Assembly: GCA_943736015.1 (NCBI GenBank)
Contig: OX031062.1
Coordinates: forward strand, 1,160,501 to 1,224,500
DNA length: 64,000 nt
Origin: Tridacna crocea
Lineage: Eukaryota > Mollusca > Bivalvia > Cardiida > Cardiidae
Reading direction: 5' to 3'
Every line of letters begins with the position of its first letter. Positions within the stretch are counted from its first letter, which is position 1. The position numbers and the translations under genes were made by a program. The notes under the pieces are model-generated. The model made no database searches. It was not told the DNA's origin and worked only from the letters and a program-made list of their open reading frames with translations. This document shows positions 40,293 to 49,938 of the stretch, in pieces.

Positions 40293-41540
40293 TATGTAGT
40301 CAAGTAGGCTGATGCCTTGTTAATGGATACTAGGAATGCTTTTGTTTAGTCAGTGCATAAGAAACCCAACACTTTGCCCAGTGTTATTTGCATTTATGAA
40401 AGGGAGGTAATTTTGCTAATGGTGTTTTACTCTGTCTCATTTTGTTCCGCTCATCCACAGGAAGCAACATAAAATATTCTTGGCAACTGTCAGACTTCCA
40501 GTGAGAGAGAGGGAGAGAGTATAAAGATGTTTGTTAGATAACTTGTATAACTCTTTCACTACTAGATGAATAAACTAGATTTTCACAAAGGCTAGCAGAC
40601 AATTCTCTCTGTAAGATCAAGAGATGGGTCATAATCTAGTATATAGCTGTGGACAGTGCAGATCAGAGATCAGACTGCACATTCTGTGCAGTCTGATCTT
40701 GATCTACACTGTCCACAATTAAGCTTCAAGTATCATTTGTGGTGTGGAAAGAGATAAGGGGAAGATTCTAGTGTGCCAACAAAATCAGATGAATGAGTAG
40801 AAAATGCCATTAAGTTGAACATTCTTAGAATTTTTGTTAAACTGTTAAGTGAGTGTGCTTATTGTCTGTCAAGACATTAATCAGTGCCTGCACAGACTGT
40901 TTAAAAAAATTACAATAACTGTAGTTGTATAAAGGGAATCATTAACAAATAGAAAATTAACTTCTTGGATGATATAAAATCAAAAAAAAAAGAAGATTAT
41001 GGAAATGGGGCTATAGCTCAGTAAGAAGCAGTCAACGTTATTCAACAAATATCACTACTTTTCTTACAATGTTTTTAAGGTTTAAAGCCCTTAACTCATT
41101 GGTAAACATCTCTTTTGTGAAGAACATTCAGGCAATCTTGGCAACGTCCGTCTTTTAATATGAAAGTTTGGGGGGGGGGGGTAGACTCCCTCACTCATTG
41201 GTAAATATTGTTTTAGATCGATGTACTCGTAAAGGCTCATCAGCCAATCTTGGCAGCTTACGTCTTTTAATATTAGAGTTAGGGGGCCATAGGCCTTAAA
41301 CAGTATGATATTGTAGGGGCGTACACTTTACAAATAGTTAGGTATTTATAGTAAAGATGATAAAGAACTAAAAATCTAACTTCTAAAACTCGTTCACAGC
41401 CAGTTCTTCTTTAATCTTAATTGGAATCAAAATATGAAAAAAATACCTCAATATTTTTCAATTTAGATATTGGTAAAAATTATGCTGGAGTAATAATGAA
41501 TGTTTCTGTATCGCATTTTGAAGTTACTGCATCATTCTAT
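40293..41540. other. intron stretch with one palindrome and GAGA tract
   Basis: Contains GAGAGAGAGGGAGAGAG (40504-40520), the good GATC palindrome at 40648-40717 and a G10 run near 41170. No exon-like segment. Confidence 0.5.
40648..40717. repeat. GATCAGACTGCACA palindrome (best copy)
   Basis: 70-nt inverted repeat from TGTGGACAGTG to CACTGTCCACA with CAGACTGCAC/GTGCAGTCTG core. At least ten related copies are scattered through the window. Confidence 0.85.
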
Positions 41541-41869
41541 GCTAACTCTTTACCAGAAAAAACTAAATGTGAACTTATTCGAACTGAAAGCATTTCAGTG
41601 GTTTAATTCCAAAACCTTGTAACTATAGCTTGTTTCAAGCTGTAGTTATGAGGTTTTGGCAGTAAACTGAGGATTTGTAGCTAAAAGATTAAAGGTGGCT
41701 CAAGTGGCAGGGTTTTTGTTTGAAAAGGCAGAAACCTGTGTGGGAAAAGGAAATAAAAGGCTGGTCAGAACTGTTACTTGCAATTTCTCCTTTTCCAACA
41801 ATGTTTTCAAAAGCCTGTGTCATCAAGGTTGGTAACCCTATAGTTATATATGGTAAAGAGGTATATGAA
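41541..41869 (+). mobile_element. diverged TTAA MITE with nested palindrome
   Basis: TAACTCTTTACC terminus, GAACTGAAAGCATTT, interruption at 41609, then decayed stem and TGGTAAAGAGG end. Confidence 0.6.
41609..41664. mobile_element. short palindrome (family P), copy 2
   Basis: TTCCAAAACCTTGTAACTAT...TAGTTATGAGGTTTTGGCAG, same element as 36456, again within a TTAA MITE. Confidence 0.72.
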
Positions 41870-42830
41870 TTGTACCATGCTGTGGCAAAAGGGGGCTTAA
41901 TGAATCACCGTAATTCATGGTACCAAGTAAGCCATCACAGACTTCTTCATCCCTAATAGCCATATTTTTTTACCACAGCCCACTTAATCATGATGCAGAC
42001 TGGACCATGAACATAATAAGAATAAAAGTTTTGGTCCAGTTCAGACTGCCCAGGCTGACCTGTGCTGATACTTTTTGGGGATACATTAAGCCTCGTTTTC
42101 ATAGAGCATGGCTTGAATTATAATTATACATGTATTTGCATTGTTTGAAAATGATTACTAACACAGCTTTTAGATTTTCATAATACCTTTTATTTTCCTT
42201 TCATCCCATGAATTTCATACTTTTCATTAGTTTGTTGGGAAATAATGGTGGATTATAAAGTTTGATAATCTACGATTATGGCCAGTGAAATTATCTATGA
42301 ATGTTTCATGAACTCTTCAATTGAAGACCGAAACAGTTATTTCCGTGCACTAATTATATAGGTAAACTACCTATGAAATAAAGTCAAAGACGTGGCCACA
42401 ATAAATTTTCAGATATAGTGGAGTGTATATCCAAGAACAAACTGTATTTTTGATGCATCTAATCTTGAACTACACTGTCAATAAAAACTCACAAAGTTTT
42501 CCATTGCATGCTGAAATTTAACCCATACACTATTAATTAGATTAACATTTTTTGTCCAAGTTCAACCAGAATGTGTAAATATTAATGACAGTGGAGATCC
42601 AAGATGAACTGTCTGATCTTTGTCTGCACTGTTTGCAAATAAAATGAATTTCCTTGTAGTGTTTCATGGGTTAAAATATTATTTCTGTGTCTTCAGCTTT
42701 CTGAAACAGTTAACATTACAGAAATAGGTTTTTTAATACAATCATATACTTGCTTTGTGTTCTAGTTTGCCTTTATAGAGTTTGTGCATGATGCATGTTC
42801 TGATGTATACTTTTTTTCTGCATGTTTTAG
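41870..42830. other. intron stretch before hinge exon
   Basis: Weak GATC palindrome halves near 42460 and 42590-42640. The last 60 bases are the pyrimidine-rich acceptor of exon 10. Confidence 0.5.
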
Positions 42831-42875
42831 GCTGTCAATGAGGCCCAGTATCAGGAATACCTTGCCCAACACCCG
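42831..42875 (+). CDS. FLN: filamin exon 10: 15-codon hinge-1 cassette
   Basis: A 45-nt exon between TGCATGTTTTAG| and CCG|GTAGGT, phase 0 on both sides. It encodes AVNEAQYQEYLAQHP, not Ig-like, polar and Tyr/Gln-rich, just after the repeat 15-like domain: the place of hinge 1 in vertebrate filamins, a flexible, calpain-sensitive linker that is alternatively spliced in some paralogues. Because length and phase are symmetric, skipping it would shorten the linker without shifting frame. Short length makes this less certain than other exons, but splice signals and reading frame fit both neighbours. Confidence 0.8.
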
Positions 42876-42960
42876 GTAGGTAGTACAGAGTTATCACTTA
42901 TCCTGTAAAGTAACTAAAATTGAAGTTTTGAATAGATAGTAACACCTCAAATATTTTCAG

Positions 42961-43189
42961 TTAATCCTTTACCAAACAATCCCTGGTTTTTACGACCCTG
43001 AGAAAGAAGCCTTTAGAAAACATTGTGGGAAAAGGAGAAAATGCTGGTAACCAGCATTTTCTCCTTTTCCCACAATGTTTTCTACTCCACTGGAAACAAA
43101 TTTCAATTTTAGAGTCATATTTATTTTGTCGCCTGCAAGTGCTTTCAATTTGGACAAGTCTAGAATTATGTTGTTTTGTAAAGAGTTAA
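42961..43189 (-). mobile_element. TTAA MITE, subfamily A, perfect 67-nt palindrome
   Basis: 229 bp, TTAA both ends. 43016-43082 is a perfect odd palindrome (33-bp stem around one A), the best hairpin seen here. Confidence 0.93.
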
Positions 43190-43221
43190 GTTTTGTTTTG
43201 GGGAATGATATCGCCTTGTGG

Positions 43222-43281
43222 GACAGAGCAGATCCAAGATCAGACAACACAGACTGTGCAGTCTGATCTTGATTTACACTA
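43222..43281. repeat. GATCAGACTGCACA-type palindrome
   Basis: GCAGATCCAAGATCAGACAACACAGACTGTGCAGTCTGATCTTGATTTACAC. Confidence 0.75.
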
Positions 43282-43329
43282 CCCTCAAAAGGTCAGCAAG
43301 TCACAATAAGCAGCCTTAGGATTAAAACA

Positions 43330-43552
43330 TTAACTCATTACCAAAGTGGCACAATTTTAGGTTTGTCCAAATCGAAAGCATTAAATTTTGCAGACAATAA
43401 AATAAAAGTGACTGAAAATTTGAAATTTGTTTTGTATAGGGTAGAATACATTGTGGGAAAAGGAGAAAATGCTGGTTACCAGCAATTTCTCCTTTTCCCA
43501 CAATGATTTTTAAAGGCTTCTTTCTCGGAGTCGTCAAAAGTAGCAATTTTAA
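43330..43552 (+). mobile_element. TTAA MITE, right terminus lost
   Basis: Stem GGAGAAAATG against CAATTTCTCC (one mismatch); right end decays after GTCAAAAGTAGC. Confidence 0.82.
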
Positions 43553-43568
43553 TCAATATGAATTGATT

Positions 43569-43791
43569 TTAACTCATTACAACACAATCCCGATATTTAA
43601 CGACCCCCTAGACAGAAGCTTTGTAAAAACATTGTGAAAAAAGAAGAAAATGCCGGTAACCAGCATTTTCTCCTTTTCCCCCACAGTGTTTTCTACCATG
43701 CTGGAAATAAATTTCAGTTTTTGATTTCTGTTTATTCTGTCTTCTGCACATGCTTTCATGTTAGAAGTTTTGTTGTTTGGTAAAGAGTTAA
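43569..43791 (-). mobile_element. TTAA MITE, subfamily A
   Basis: TTAA both ends; stem with GAAGAAAATGCCGG variant. Confidence 0.85.
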
Positions 43792-44026
43792 TTGAAAAGT
43801 TGGAAAAAAAGGGGATTCTGAAAGTTGTCAATATTACCCACAGTGCTGCCATACTGTCACACAATTGTTACAGAGCTGTTGTGATAAATACACTGTTGTA
43901 TTTTGTCCTTTGTTAAAAGTTAATGAACCTGGAGCCTAGCATTCTTTGAGCTCTCTTAATTAGACTTTTAATAAGATCTGCTGGAAAAATGGAACTGAGT
44001 CCTATATTTCATTGTGATCCTTCTTA

Positions 44027-44244
44027 TTAACCTCTTTCCTCACAATCCTGAGTAACAAAAATACCATGTTATCCAACTCAGAGGAAGAAGGCCTTTTAAA
44101 AACATGGTGACCAACATTTTCCTCCTTTTCTCACTATGTTTTCTACACTTTAAAAAACAAACCCACTAACTTAACCTAAGACTGTTTTGTGGCTTTTAAT
44201 ATTTTTAATATGAACCAGTTTATAGCTTTGCTGAGGACTTGACC
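44027..44244 (-). mobile_element. degenerate TTAA MITE
   Basis: TTAACCTCTTTCC left end, extra 20 bp in short arm, collapsed stem, decayed long arm. Confidence 0.55.
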
Positions 44245-44245
44245 T

Positions 44246-44911
44246 AACTTTCAGAATCAGTGCCAAGAACTCTTTGTAGAAAAAAGTAGGCCCTCTAGCT
44301 AGCTGGAGAAATTACAAAACACGAGAAACCTTTAGCTAAACAATCTCCTGTTTAATTAACCATGAAGAAGAAGGTCCTTGAAAATAGAAATATTTTGCAT
44401 CTTTTATGAAATAATCCTCTCATTTTAGTCACATGTAATTTTTCAACTGCAACATGGCTCCAATATTGAGTAGGCCAAAAGTTCGATGCCTTTATAAAGG
44501 AGTCTTTTTTTCTGATTGTTTTTGTTTGTAGTAAAAAGAAATCAGAGGTTAGAAGTATTCTTTAGACATTCCACTATTATATGAACTTTCAAGGTGAATC
44601 ATTTATTGAATGAATGAAGGCTAGCAGATTCTAAGTAAGAATATAAAAAAGTTGGTCACATATGGGAAAAAAAAAACAAGCAGGTTGGCAGGTTTTTTAC
44701 CTACCAACTTAAGTTGAGCTAAGTTTGCCAACGCACACTGCAGTAAATGGCATGAAAAGCAATGAGGGAAAGGGAGCAGTTGTTTTTGTATGTTAGGTCT
44801 AAAAAAAAATAATTCTTAAAAGCACTTCCACTTGAAACTCACATTTTCTGGCTATGAATGAACGTAGATGAAATACAAAGATCTTTTCCTTTCATCTTTG
44901 CTAATTAACTT
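44246..44911. other. unannotated intron stretch
   Basis: Weak MITE-like arm near 44340-44480. An AGCAGGTTGGCAGG/CCTACCAACTTAAG hairpin near 44680-44710. No exon seen. Confidence 0.45.
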
Positions 44912-45139
44912 TTAACCCTTTACAACATAATTCGGTGTTTTAACAATCCTAGTTAAAGGTCTTTTGAAAACAATGTGGAAAAAGTAGAAAATGCTGGTAA
45001 CCAGCATTTTCTACTTTTTCCAACAATGTTTTCTACCCTTGTTGAAGAACTTCACTTTATTTGTACCGCTTTGAATTTTTTATCTGTAAATGCTTTGAAT
45101 ATGGAAGAGTCTAAAATTTGTTGTTTGGCAAAGGATTAA
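44912..45139 (-). mobile_element. TTAA MITE with paired stem change
   Basis: GTAG (44984-44987) and CTAC (45011-45014) replace GGAG/CTCC symmetrically. TTAA both ends; followed by a second 5' terminus fragment to 45160. Confidence 0.88.
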
Positions 45140-45480
45140 CCCTTTACTATTAAAATATGCCTTGATAGATCCTGGCAAACCATGTTTTTATGAACCAGTT
45201 GGCTTAGATTTGTAGTATAAACTCTATTTTTATGCATTAGTGTTCTTGGCTTTGCACAGATTGATCTTTATTTCATCTATATTTTTTTTGTCCATTATAA
45301 GAACATTAGTTTGTGATTATAGATTCACTCCGGTGAGGGTTGATGGCACTGCTATTCAGTTTAAATCTCTGATAAAAGCATATTGTAATTAATGTTATCA
45401 AAAGGACATTTGCTAGTGGTTGAAATTGTAAGAAGCTCCGTCACTACAATGCCAGATACTCTAACTTCATTTTTCTGGTG

Positions 45481-45757
45481 CCCAGCCCTGGTACCTCAGT
45501 CAGTAGCAGGGCTTGAGAACAAGGGTTATAGATCTGATCCCTAACTGGGCCAGTTTCTTTCTGAAGATTGATGATAGTCATTCTGACAGGATTTATTCCT
45601 ATTTCACCATTGACCATTGTTTCAATGATCATCATGTGGGAAAGTAGCCATTGGCATTGTGCTGAGTACTGGTAAAAGAGATTCTAGGAAAGCATGGATA
45701 AGTGCACTGGCTGCTGTGATATAACAGAAATATTGTTGAAAACAGTGTTAAACATGA
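45481..45757 (+). mobile_element. tRNA-derived SINE, nearly complete
   Basis: Head CCTGGTACCTCAGTCAGTAG, B box-like TAGATCTGATCCC, GATTGATGATAGTCATTCTG, body and tail GTTGAAAACAGTGTTAAACAT. Confidence 0.8.
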
Positions 45758-45989
45758 TAAATCAATCAATCAGTCAAGCATCTTTTGAATACAAGACTCC
45801 AATTCTATGAATTGAAGTAGTACCATTTATATTCTACTTTTACAAGCCTTGGTCTACAGTCTGAGCTGTGGGAAAAGTTGGGGATCTAAGAAATGCAATC
45901 AGTTTCCTGTCACAAGTATTTACTTCTTTTCAACCAGTGTTTTGTATTATTGAAAAAAGAAGGAAAGTTTTCCTTCCAGCATGAGTACC

Positions 45990-46180
45990 ATGAAAGAACA
46001 GGTTCAAGAAAGCATTTTGGGAAAAGGAGAAAATTCTGGTTACCAGCATTTTCTCTCTTTCCCCATAAGGTTTTCTACCCTTCCAGAGATCTTAACTTCA
46101 TTTCTATTACTTTTTAGTTTTTTGTCTGTAGATGCTGTTTATTTGGAAGAGTATAACATTTTTCATTTGGAGAAGATTGT
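45990..46180 (-). mobile_element. degenerate TTAA MITE, subfamily C-like
   Basis: Stem GGGAAAAGGAGAAAATTCTGGTTACCAGC and long arm TTTGTCTGTAGATGCTG; termini lost. Ends about 90 bp before exon 11. Confidence 0.65.
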
Positions 46181-46270
46181 CTGTTTCATTTACATAGCAC
46201 TCACAGGTATCTATAGGCATCATTCTTGTAGCTGCTTCTAACGGTTGCTGTTGTTTTTCTATCTTTATAG

Positions 46271-46394
46271 GTTGGTGAAGATCTGATCCAGGCTGACACA
46301 GTAGACAGTACCCAGGCTGCTGCACCAGGAGCCGGACTTTACTATCCACAAGAGTTTAACATCTGTGCTGGTCCTATTTTCAACTTTGTCACTG
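46271..46394 (+). CDS. FLN: filamin exon 11: rest of hinge 1 and start of repeat 16-like domain
   Basis: Acceptor TATCTTTATAG|GTT (phase 0), donor CACTG|GTAAGT (phase 1). VGEDLIQADTVDSTQAAAPG is linker-like, then AGLYYPQEFNICAGPIFNFV enters the atypical first strands of a repeat 16-like domain. In vertebrates repeat 16 also lacks the usual first strand and starts from an extended linker. If exon 10 is skipped, exon 9 joins this exon directly in frame. Confidence 0.9.
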
Positions 46395-46441
46395 GTAAGT
46401 TTTACGGGAGACCACTCCTTCATGCATAGCTTTATCCTGAT

Positions 46442-46850
46442 TTTTAGCTCACCTGAGCACGAATTGCTCAGAGTGAGCTATTGTGATAGTGCTCTGTCCA
46501 GTATCTATTGTGCGTCGTCAACTTTTACTGTGTGTATGCTCTAGAGGCCACATTTTCAGTCCAATACTCATCAAAGTTGGTCAGAATGTTTGCCTTGGTG
46601 AAATCTCGGATGAGTTTGAAAATGGGTCATGTCGGGTCAAAAACTAGGTCACTAGGTCAAATCTTAGAAAAACCTTGTGTATGCTCTAGAGGCCACATTT
46701 TTAGTCTGATACTCATGAAAATTGGTCAGAATGTTTGCCTCGATGATATCTCGGACGAGTTTGAAAATGGGTCATGTCGGGTCAAAAGCTAGGTCACTAG
46801 GTCAAATCTTAGAAAAACCTTGTGTATGTTCTAGAGGTCACATTTCCAAA
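46442..46850. repeat. AGCTCACCTGAGCA-type element with 145-bp tandem units
   Basis: Starts TTTTTAGCTCACCTGAGCAC with a short inverted repeat (AGCTCAC...GTGAGCT), then about 2.2 units of a 145-bp repeat (TGTGTATGCTCTAGAGGCCA at 46531, 46677, 46821). Related opening motif at 3021. Confidence 0.75.
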
Positions 46851-46871
46851 AATGTTGCTGTTGTGTAAACT

Positions 46872-47088
46872 TTAACCCTTTCCCAAACAGTCCTAGGTTC
46901 ACGACCCTAAGAAAGAAGGTTTTTCAAAACATTGTGGGAAAAGGAGAAAACAGTATTTTCTCCTTTTCCCACAATGTGTTCTACCCTCCCAAAACAATTT
47001 TAATTTTTTTTAGTCTTGTTAATTTTGTTGTCTGGAAATATTTTCAATTTGGAACAGTCTTAGGATGTTGATGTTGTGTAAACTTTAA
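46872..47088 (-). mobile_element. TTAA MITE flanked by 20-bp direct repeat
   Basis: TGTTGTGTAAACTTTAA occurs on both sides, more than the TTAA alone; the right MITE terminus is missing. Stem tip shortened (GAAAACAGTATTTTC). Confidence 0.75.
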
Positions 47089-47091
47089 ACG

Positions 47092-47400
47092 TGCCAGGCC
47101 CCGGTAGTGCAATGGGTAGTGTACTGGGCTTTAGAAATGCGGGTCTCCGGTTCAAATATTTAGCTTTACTAATTCCTTTCCAAGGATTGATGATAGTCAT
47201 CGGTGCAGGATTCATTCCTCTTACATTTCTGGTGATGATCATTGTTTCATGATAGTTATGTGGGAAAGCAGCCAGTGGCTTGGGAAGATTACTGTTTGAA
47301 GTACTGCAACAGAAACTCATGGAATGCTTGTATAGGTGCATTTGCCAATGTGATATGAATGAAATTAAGGGTAAAATGGTGTTAAACACCATACAATCTA
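47092..47400 (+). mobile_element. tRNA-derived SINE, complete
   Basis: GGTAGTGCAATGGGTAGTG and CCGGTTCAAATA boxes, GATTGATGATAGTCATCGG, TGGGAAAGCAGCCAGTGGCT, tail ATGGTGTTAAACACCATACA. Ends about 50 bp before exon 12. Confidence 0.82.
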
Positions 47401-47449
47401 TCAACTTTGTACAATATTGTCAGAAAGACGTTTTTGTTTCCATTTTTAG

Positions 47450-47590
47450 CCTACATAGTGATGCCATCAGGAAAGAAAGCCTACCCAAAGATAGAAGACA
47501 ATAAGGATGGCTCTGTAACCATCAGATACCAGCCACAGGAAACTGGATTACATGAACTGTATGTCTGCTACAACCAGCAAGCCATTCAAG
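47450..47590 (+). CDS. FLN: filamin exon 12: core of repeat 16-like domain
   Basis: Forty-seven codons, acceptor CATTTTTAG|CC, donor TTCAAG|GTTTGT, phase 1 both sides. Reads YIVMPSGKKAYPKIEDNKDG, SVTIRYQPQETGLHELYVCY, NQQAIQG. RMPSGK...DNKDGTVTVRYxPxExGLHE is the signature of vertebrate repeat 16, so placement is secure. The donor (GTTTGT) is non-optimal and its last 40 exon bases plus donor are repeated three more times in the following intron, two of those with an intact GT. Confidence 0.94.
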
Positions 47591-47894
47591 GTTTGTACAG
47601 TCTAGTTGATTTAAACATGTTGTGAGGTACAGTTTACATGAACTATATGTCTGCTTCAACCAGCAAGCCATTCAAGATTTGTACAGTCTAGTTGATTTAA
47701 ACATGTTGTGAGGTACAGTTTACATGAACTGTATGTCTGCTACAACCAGCAAGCCATTCAAGGTTTGTACAGTCTAGTTGATTTAAACATGTTGTGAGGT
47801 ACAGTTTACATGAACTGTATGTCTGCTACAACCAACAAGCTATTCAAGGTTTGTACAGTCTTTCTGATTTAAACATGTTGTTGTGAGGTACAGT
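47551..47894 (+). repeat. 86-bp tandem array duplicating exon 12 3' end and donor
   Basis: CATGAACTGTATGTCTGC starts at 47551, 47637, 47723 and 47809, exactly 86 bp apart. Each unit holds the last 40 nt of exon 12, the donor and 46 nt of intron. Copy 2 has CAAGATTTGT (donor GT lost); copies 3 and 4 keep CAAGGTTTGT at 47763 and 47849. Reading through from copy 1 meets TGA within the unit. Confidence 0.92.
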
Positions 47895-48026
47895 TTTGGC
47901 CTTGCAAACATGCGTTCCAAAGTCCAATACCCAGGAATGGATGTCAACTTTGCAACTGTTCATTGACACTCACATTTTGTGCAAGTACTGGTGCTGTTTC
48001 CAGGGAGCTGAACCAAGAGATATCGG

Positions 48027-48186
48027 TATAAATTGAAAGTATTTGCAGACACCAAAATAAAAATGCCTGAAAAATTGAAATTTCTGTCGGAAGGGTAGAT
48101 AATCAGCATTTGCTCCTTTTCCCACTATGTTTTCAAAAGTTTCCTTCCTTGTGGTTAAAACTTGGGATTGTGTTATTAATGATTAG
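48027..48186 (+). mobile_element. TTAA MITE, left stem arm deleted
   Basis: Long arm ATTGAAAGTATTTGCAGAC and right half; termini decayed. Confidence 0.72.
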
Positions 48187-48303
48187 ATATCAATCACATT
48201 GGCTATATGACTGCAGCAACCCACTTTTGAAAAAAAAAATACCTAGCATAGAAATTGTACCTTGTGAACAAAAAACTTCTCCATTTTGCAAGAGTGTTTC
48301 CAC

Positions 48304-48532
48304 TTAACCCATTAGCAAACGACAATATTTTAGACTGATCCAAATTGAAAGCATTTGCAGACGACGAAATAAAAGTGACTGAAAATTCGAAATTTGTTTT
48401 GTGTAGGGTAGAAAACATTGTGGGAAAAGGAGAAAATGCTGGTTACCATCATTTTCTCCTTTTCCCACAATGTTTTCTAAAGGCTTCTTTCTCAGGGGCG
48501 TCAAAAGTAGGGATTGTGTGGTAATGGGTTAA
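48304..48532 (+). mobile_element. TTAA MITE, subfamily A
   Basis: 229 bp, TTAA both ends; stem nearly perfect. Confidence 0.92.
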
Positions 48533-48601
48533 AGATTTTCAATCTAAAAAACTTTGCTTCATTTTGACAATAGCTTTACCAAAACTTATGTTTAGTGACT
48601 T

Positions 48602-48716
48602 TTAGCTCTTTACCAAACAAACCATGGTACCAACATTTTCTCCCTTTCCCACAATGTTTTCTAAAGCTGTCTGCTGCAGGGTTGCTAAAACTCTATATTA
48701 TGTGGTAAAGGGTTAA
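48602..48716 (+). mobile_element. TTAA MITE, 115-bp deletion form
   Basis: TTAG left terminus and CAAACAAACC, then directly ACCAACATTTTCTCC: long arm and left stem arm missing. Confidence 0.75.
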
Positions 48717-48987
48717 TTTTTTAGTCAGATTTATTGGATTTTTTGCAGAAATGGCTCTTCAAGAGATCTGTTTTGTAACTGTTGCCAAAATTTATTGTAT
48801 GCCAAACTGCGGTTGGCAAGCCAATCCAAAAATACACAGAGAAGACATGCAAAACTTCTTAAAAGCTGTTGGTCTGATTTCTGATGGATAGCAGTGATCT
48901 GTAACTAATTTCTTTGCCTGTTGAAATGTCAAACCTCCGGGTTGTCTAGGTTAGTTTTAGACCTTCGTTACACTTGAGAACAGAAAT

Positions 48988-49029
48988 GCCTGGCTGGATA
49001 GCTCAGTGGTCAGCATGTTTGACTCATGA
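48988..49029 (+). mobile_element. SINE head, split by family F MITE
   Basis: GGATAGCTCAGTGGTCAGCATGTTTGACTCATGACC (A box side of the tRNA-like head); the B box side resumes at 49234. Confidence 0.72.
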
Positions 49030-49233
49030 CCAGGGTCTGTATTCACCAACCATTCTTGAGAATATTCTTAGTCTTAATCTACAAGATTTTCTAAATTTGT
49101 AAGTAACATAACTTCTGATTGGCTAAACTAAATGGTTTAGCCAATCAGAAGTTGTGTTACTTTCAAATATAGAAAATTCTGGAGAATAAGATTAAGAGTA
49201 TTCCTAGGGATGGTTGATGAATACAGGCCCTGG
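49030..49233. mobile_element. ATTCACCAACC fold-back MITE (family F), copy 2
   Basis: CCAGGGTCTGTATTCACCAACC and its complement GGTTGATGAATACAGGCCCTGG at the ends, centre TGATTGGCTAAACTAAATGGTTTAGCCAATCA. Inserted inside the tRNA-like head of a SINE. Confidence 0.8.
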
Positions 49234-49430
49234 TGGTTGTGGGTTAGACACCTTCTTGAGGGAAACTTTCTCTCTTGCTAACTTTTCATCTCTGACCTCT
49301 GATGCTAGTGGGAAAAGTAGCAAGTGGCTTAGGAAAGAGGTGGTATCGGTACTAGTGCAGGAACGCCAGGAAAGTTACCAGGAGGTGCACTGACCGCCAT
49401 GATATTCCCTGAACAAGTGTGGACTTTTCC
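49234..49430 (+). mobile_element. SINE body, split by family F MITE
   Basis: TGGTTGTGGGTTAGACACC, GGGAAAAGTAGCAAGTGGCT, CAGGAAAGTTACCAGGAGGT, CCGCCATGATATTC. Confidence 0.7.
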
Positions 49431-49457
49431 CATATTGAAAATGTTAGAAGATCGCAT

Positions 49458-49678
49458 ATAATTCTGTACCAAGCAATAGTATTATAGACTCATGCAAATT
49501 GATACAAAATGCAGACAAAAAATAATCATTGTGTCTCAAATGGTTGGATTTGTTTTTGACCAGAATAAAAAAAACAACGTGGGAAAAGGAGAAAATGCTG
49601 GTTACCAGATTTTTGGTTAAAAGATTTTTGTCTTCTGGGTCATGAACACACAAGATTCTGCAGTCAAAGGTATTAAAC
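49458..49678 (+). mobile_element. degenerate TTAA MITE
   Basis: Right stem arm lost (CCAGATTTTTGG); decayed termini. Confidence 0.6.
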
Positions 49679-49714
49679 AGATGCAATATCACACAGTAAG
49701 TCTGTACCAGTTTT

Positions 49715-49876
49715 CCTTTACAGAAATTGAAAGAAAGGAACTATAGTCTTTGACAGATAGAAAACGTGGTGGAAAAAGGAAAAAGTGTCTGTCACTTGCG
49801 AATTTCTCATTTTCCCACAATGTTTTTATATCGTGATTTCTATGGGTAGTTCTCAGAATTATTTGGTAAAGGGTAT
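49715..49876 (+). mobile_element. degenerate TTAA MITE
   Basis: Residual stem GTGGTGGAAAAAGGAAAAAG and GGTAAAGGGTATAG end. Confidence 0.5.
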
Positions 49877-49938
49877 AGAAACCCTAACCCTTATACTGCT
49901 TAATATGTAAAATGAAACTTTTAAACAGATAATATATT

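Noticed and set aside
43016-43082. Perfect hairpin as a microRNA precursor
   Set aside because: Structure would suit a precursor, but it is one of scores of MITE hairpins and there is no small-RNA evidence; a tiny loop of one to five bases is unlike canonical pre-miRNAs.
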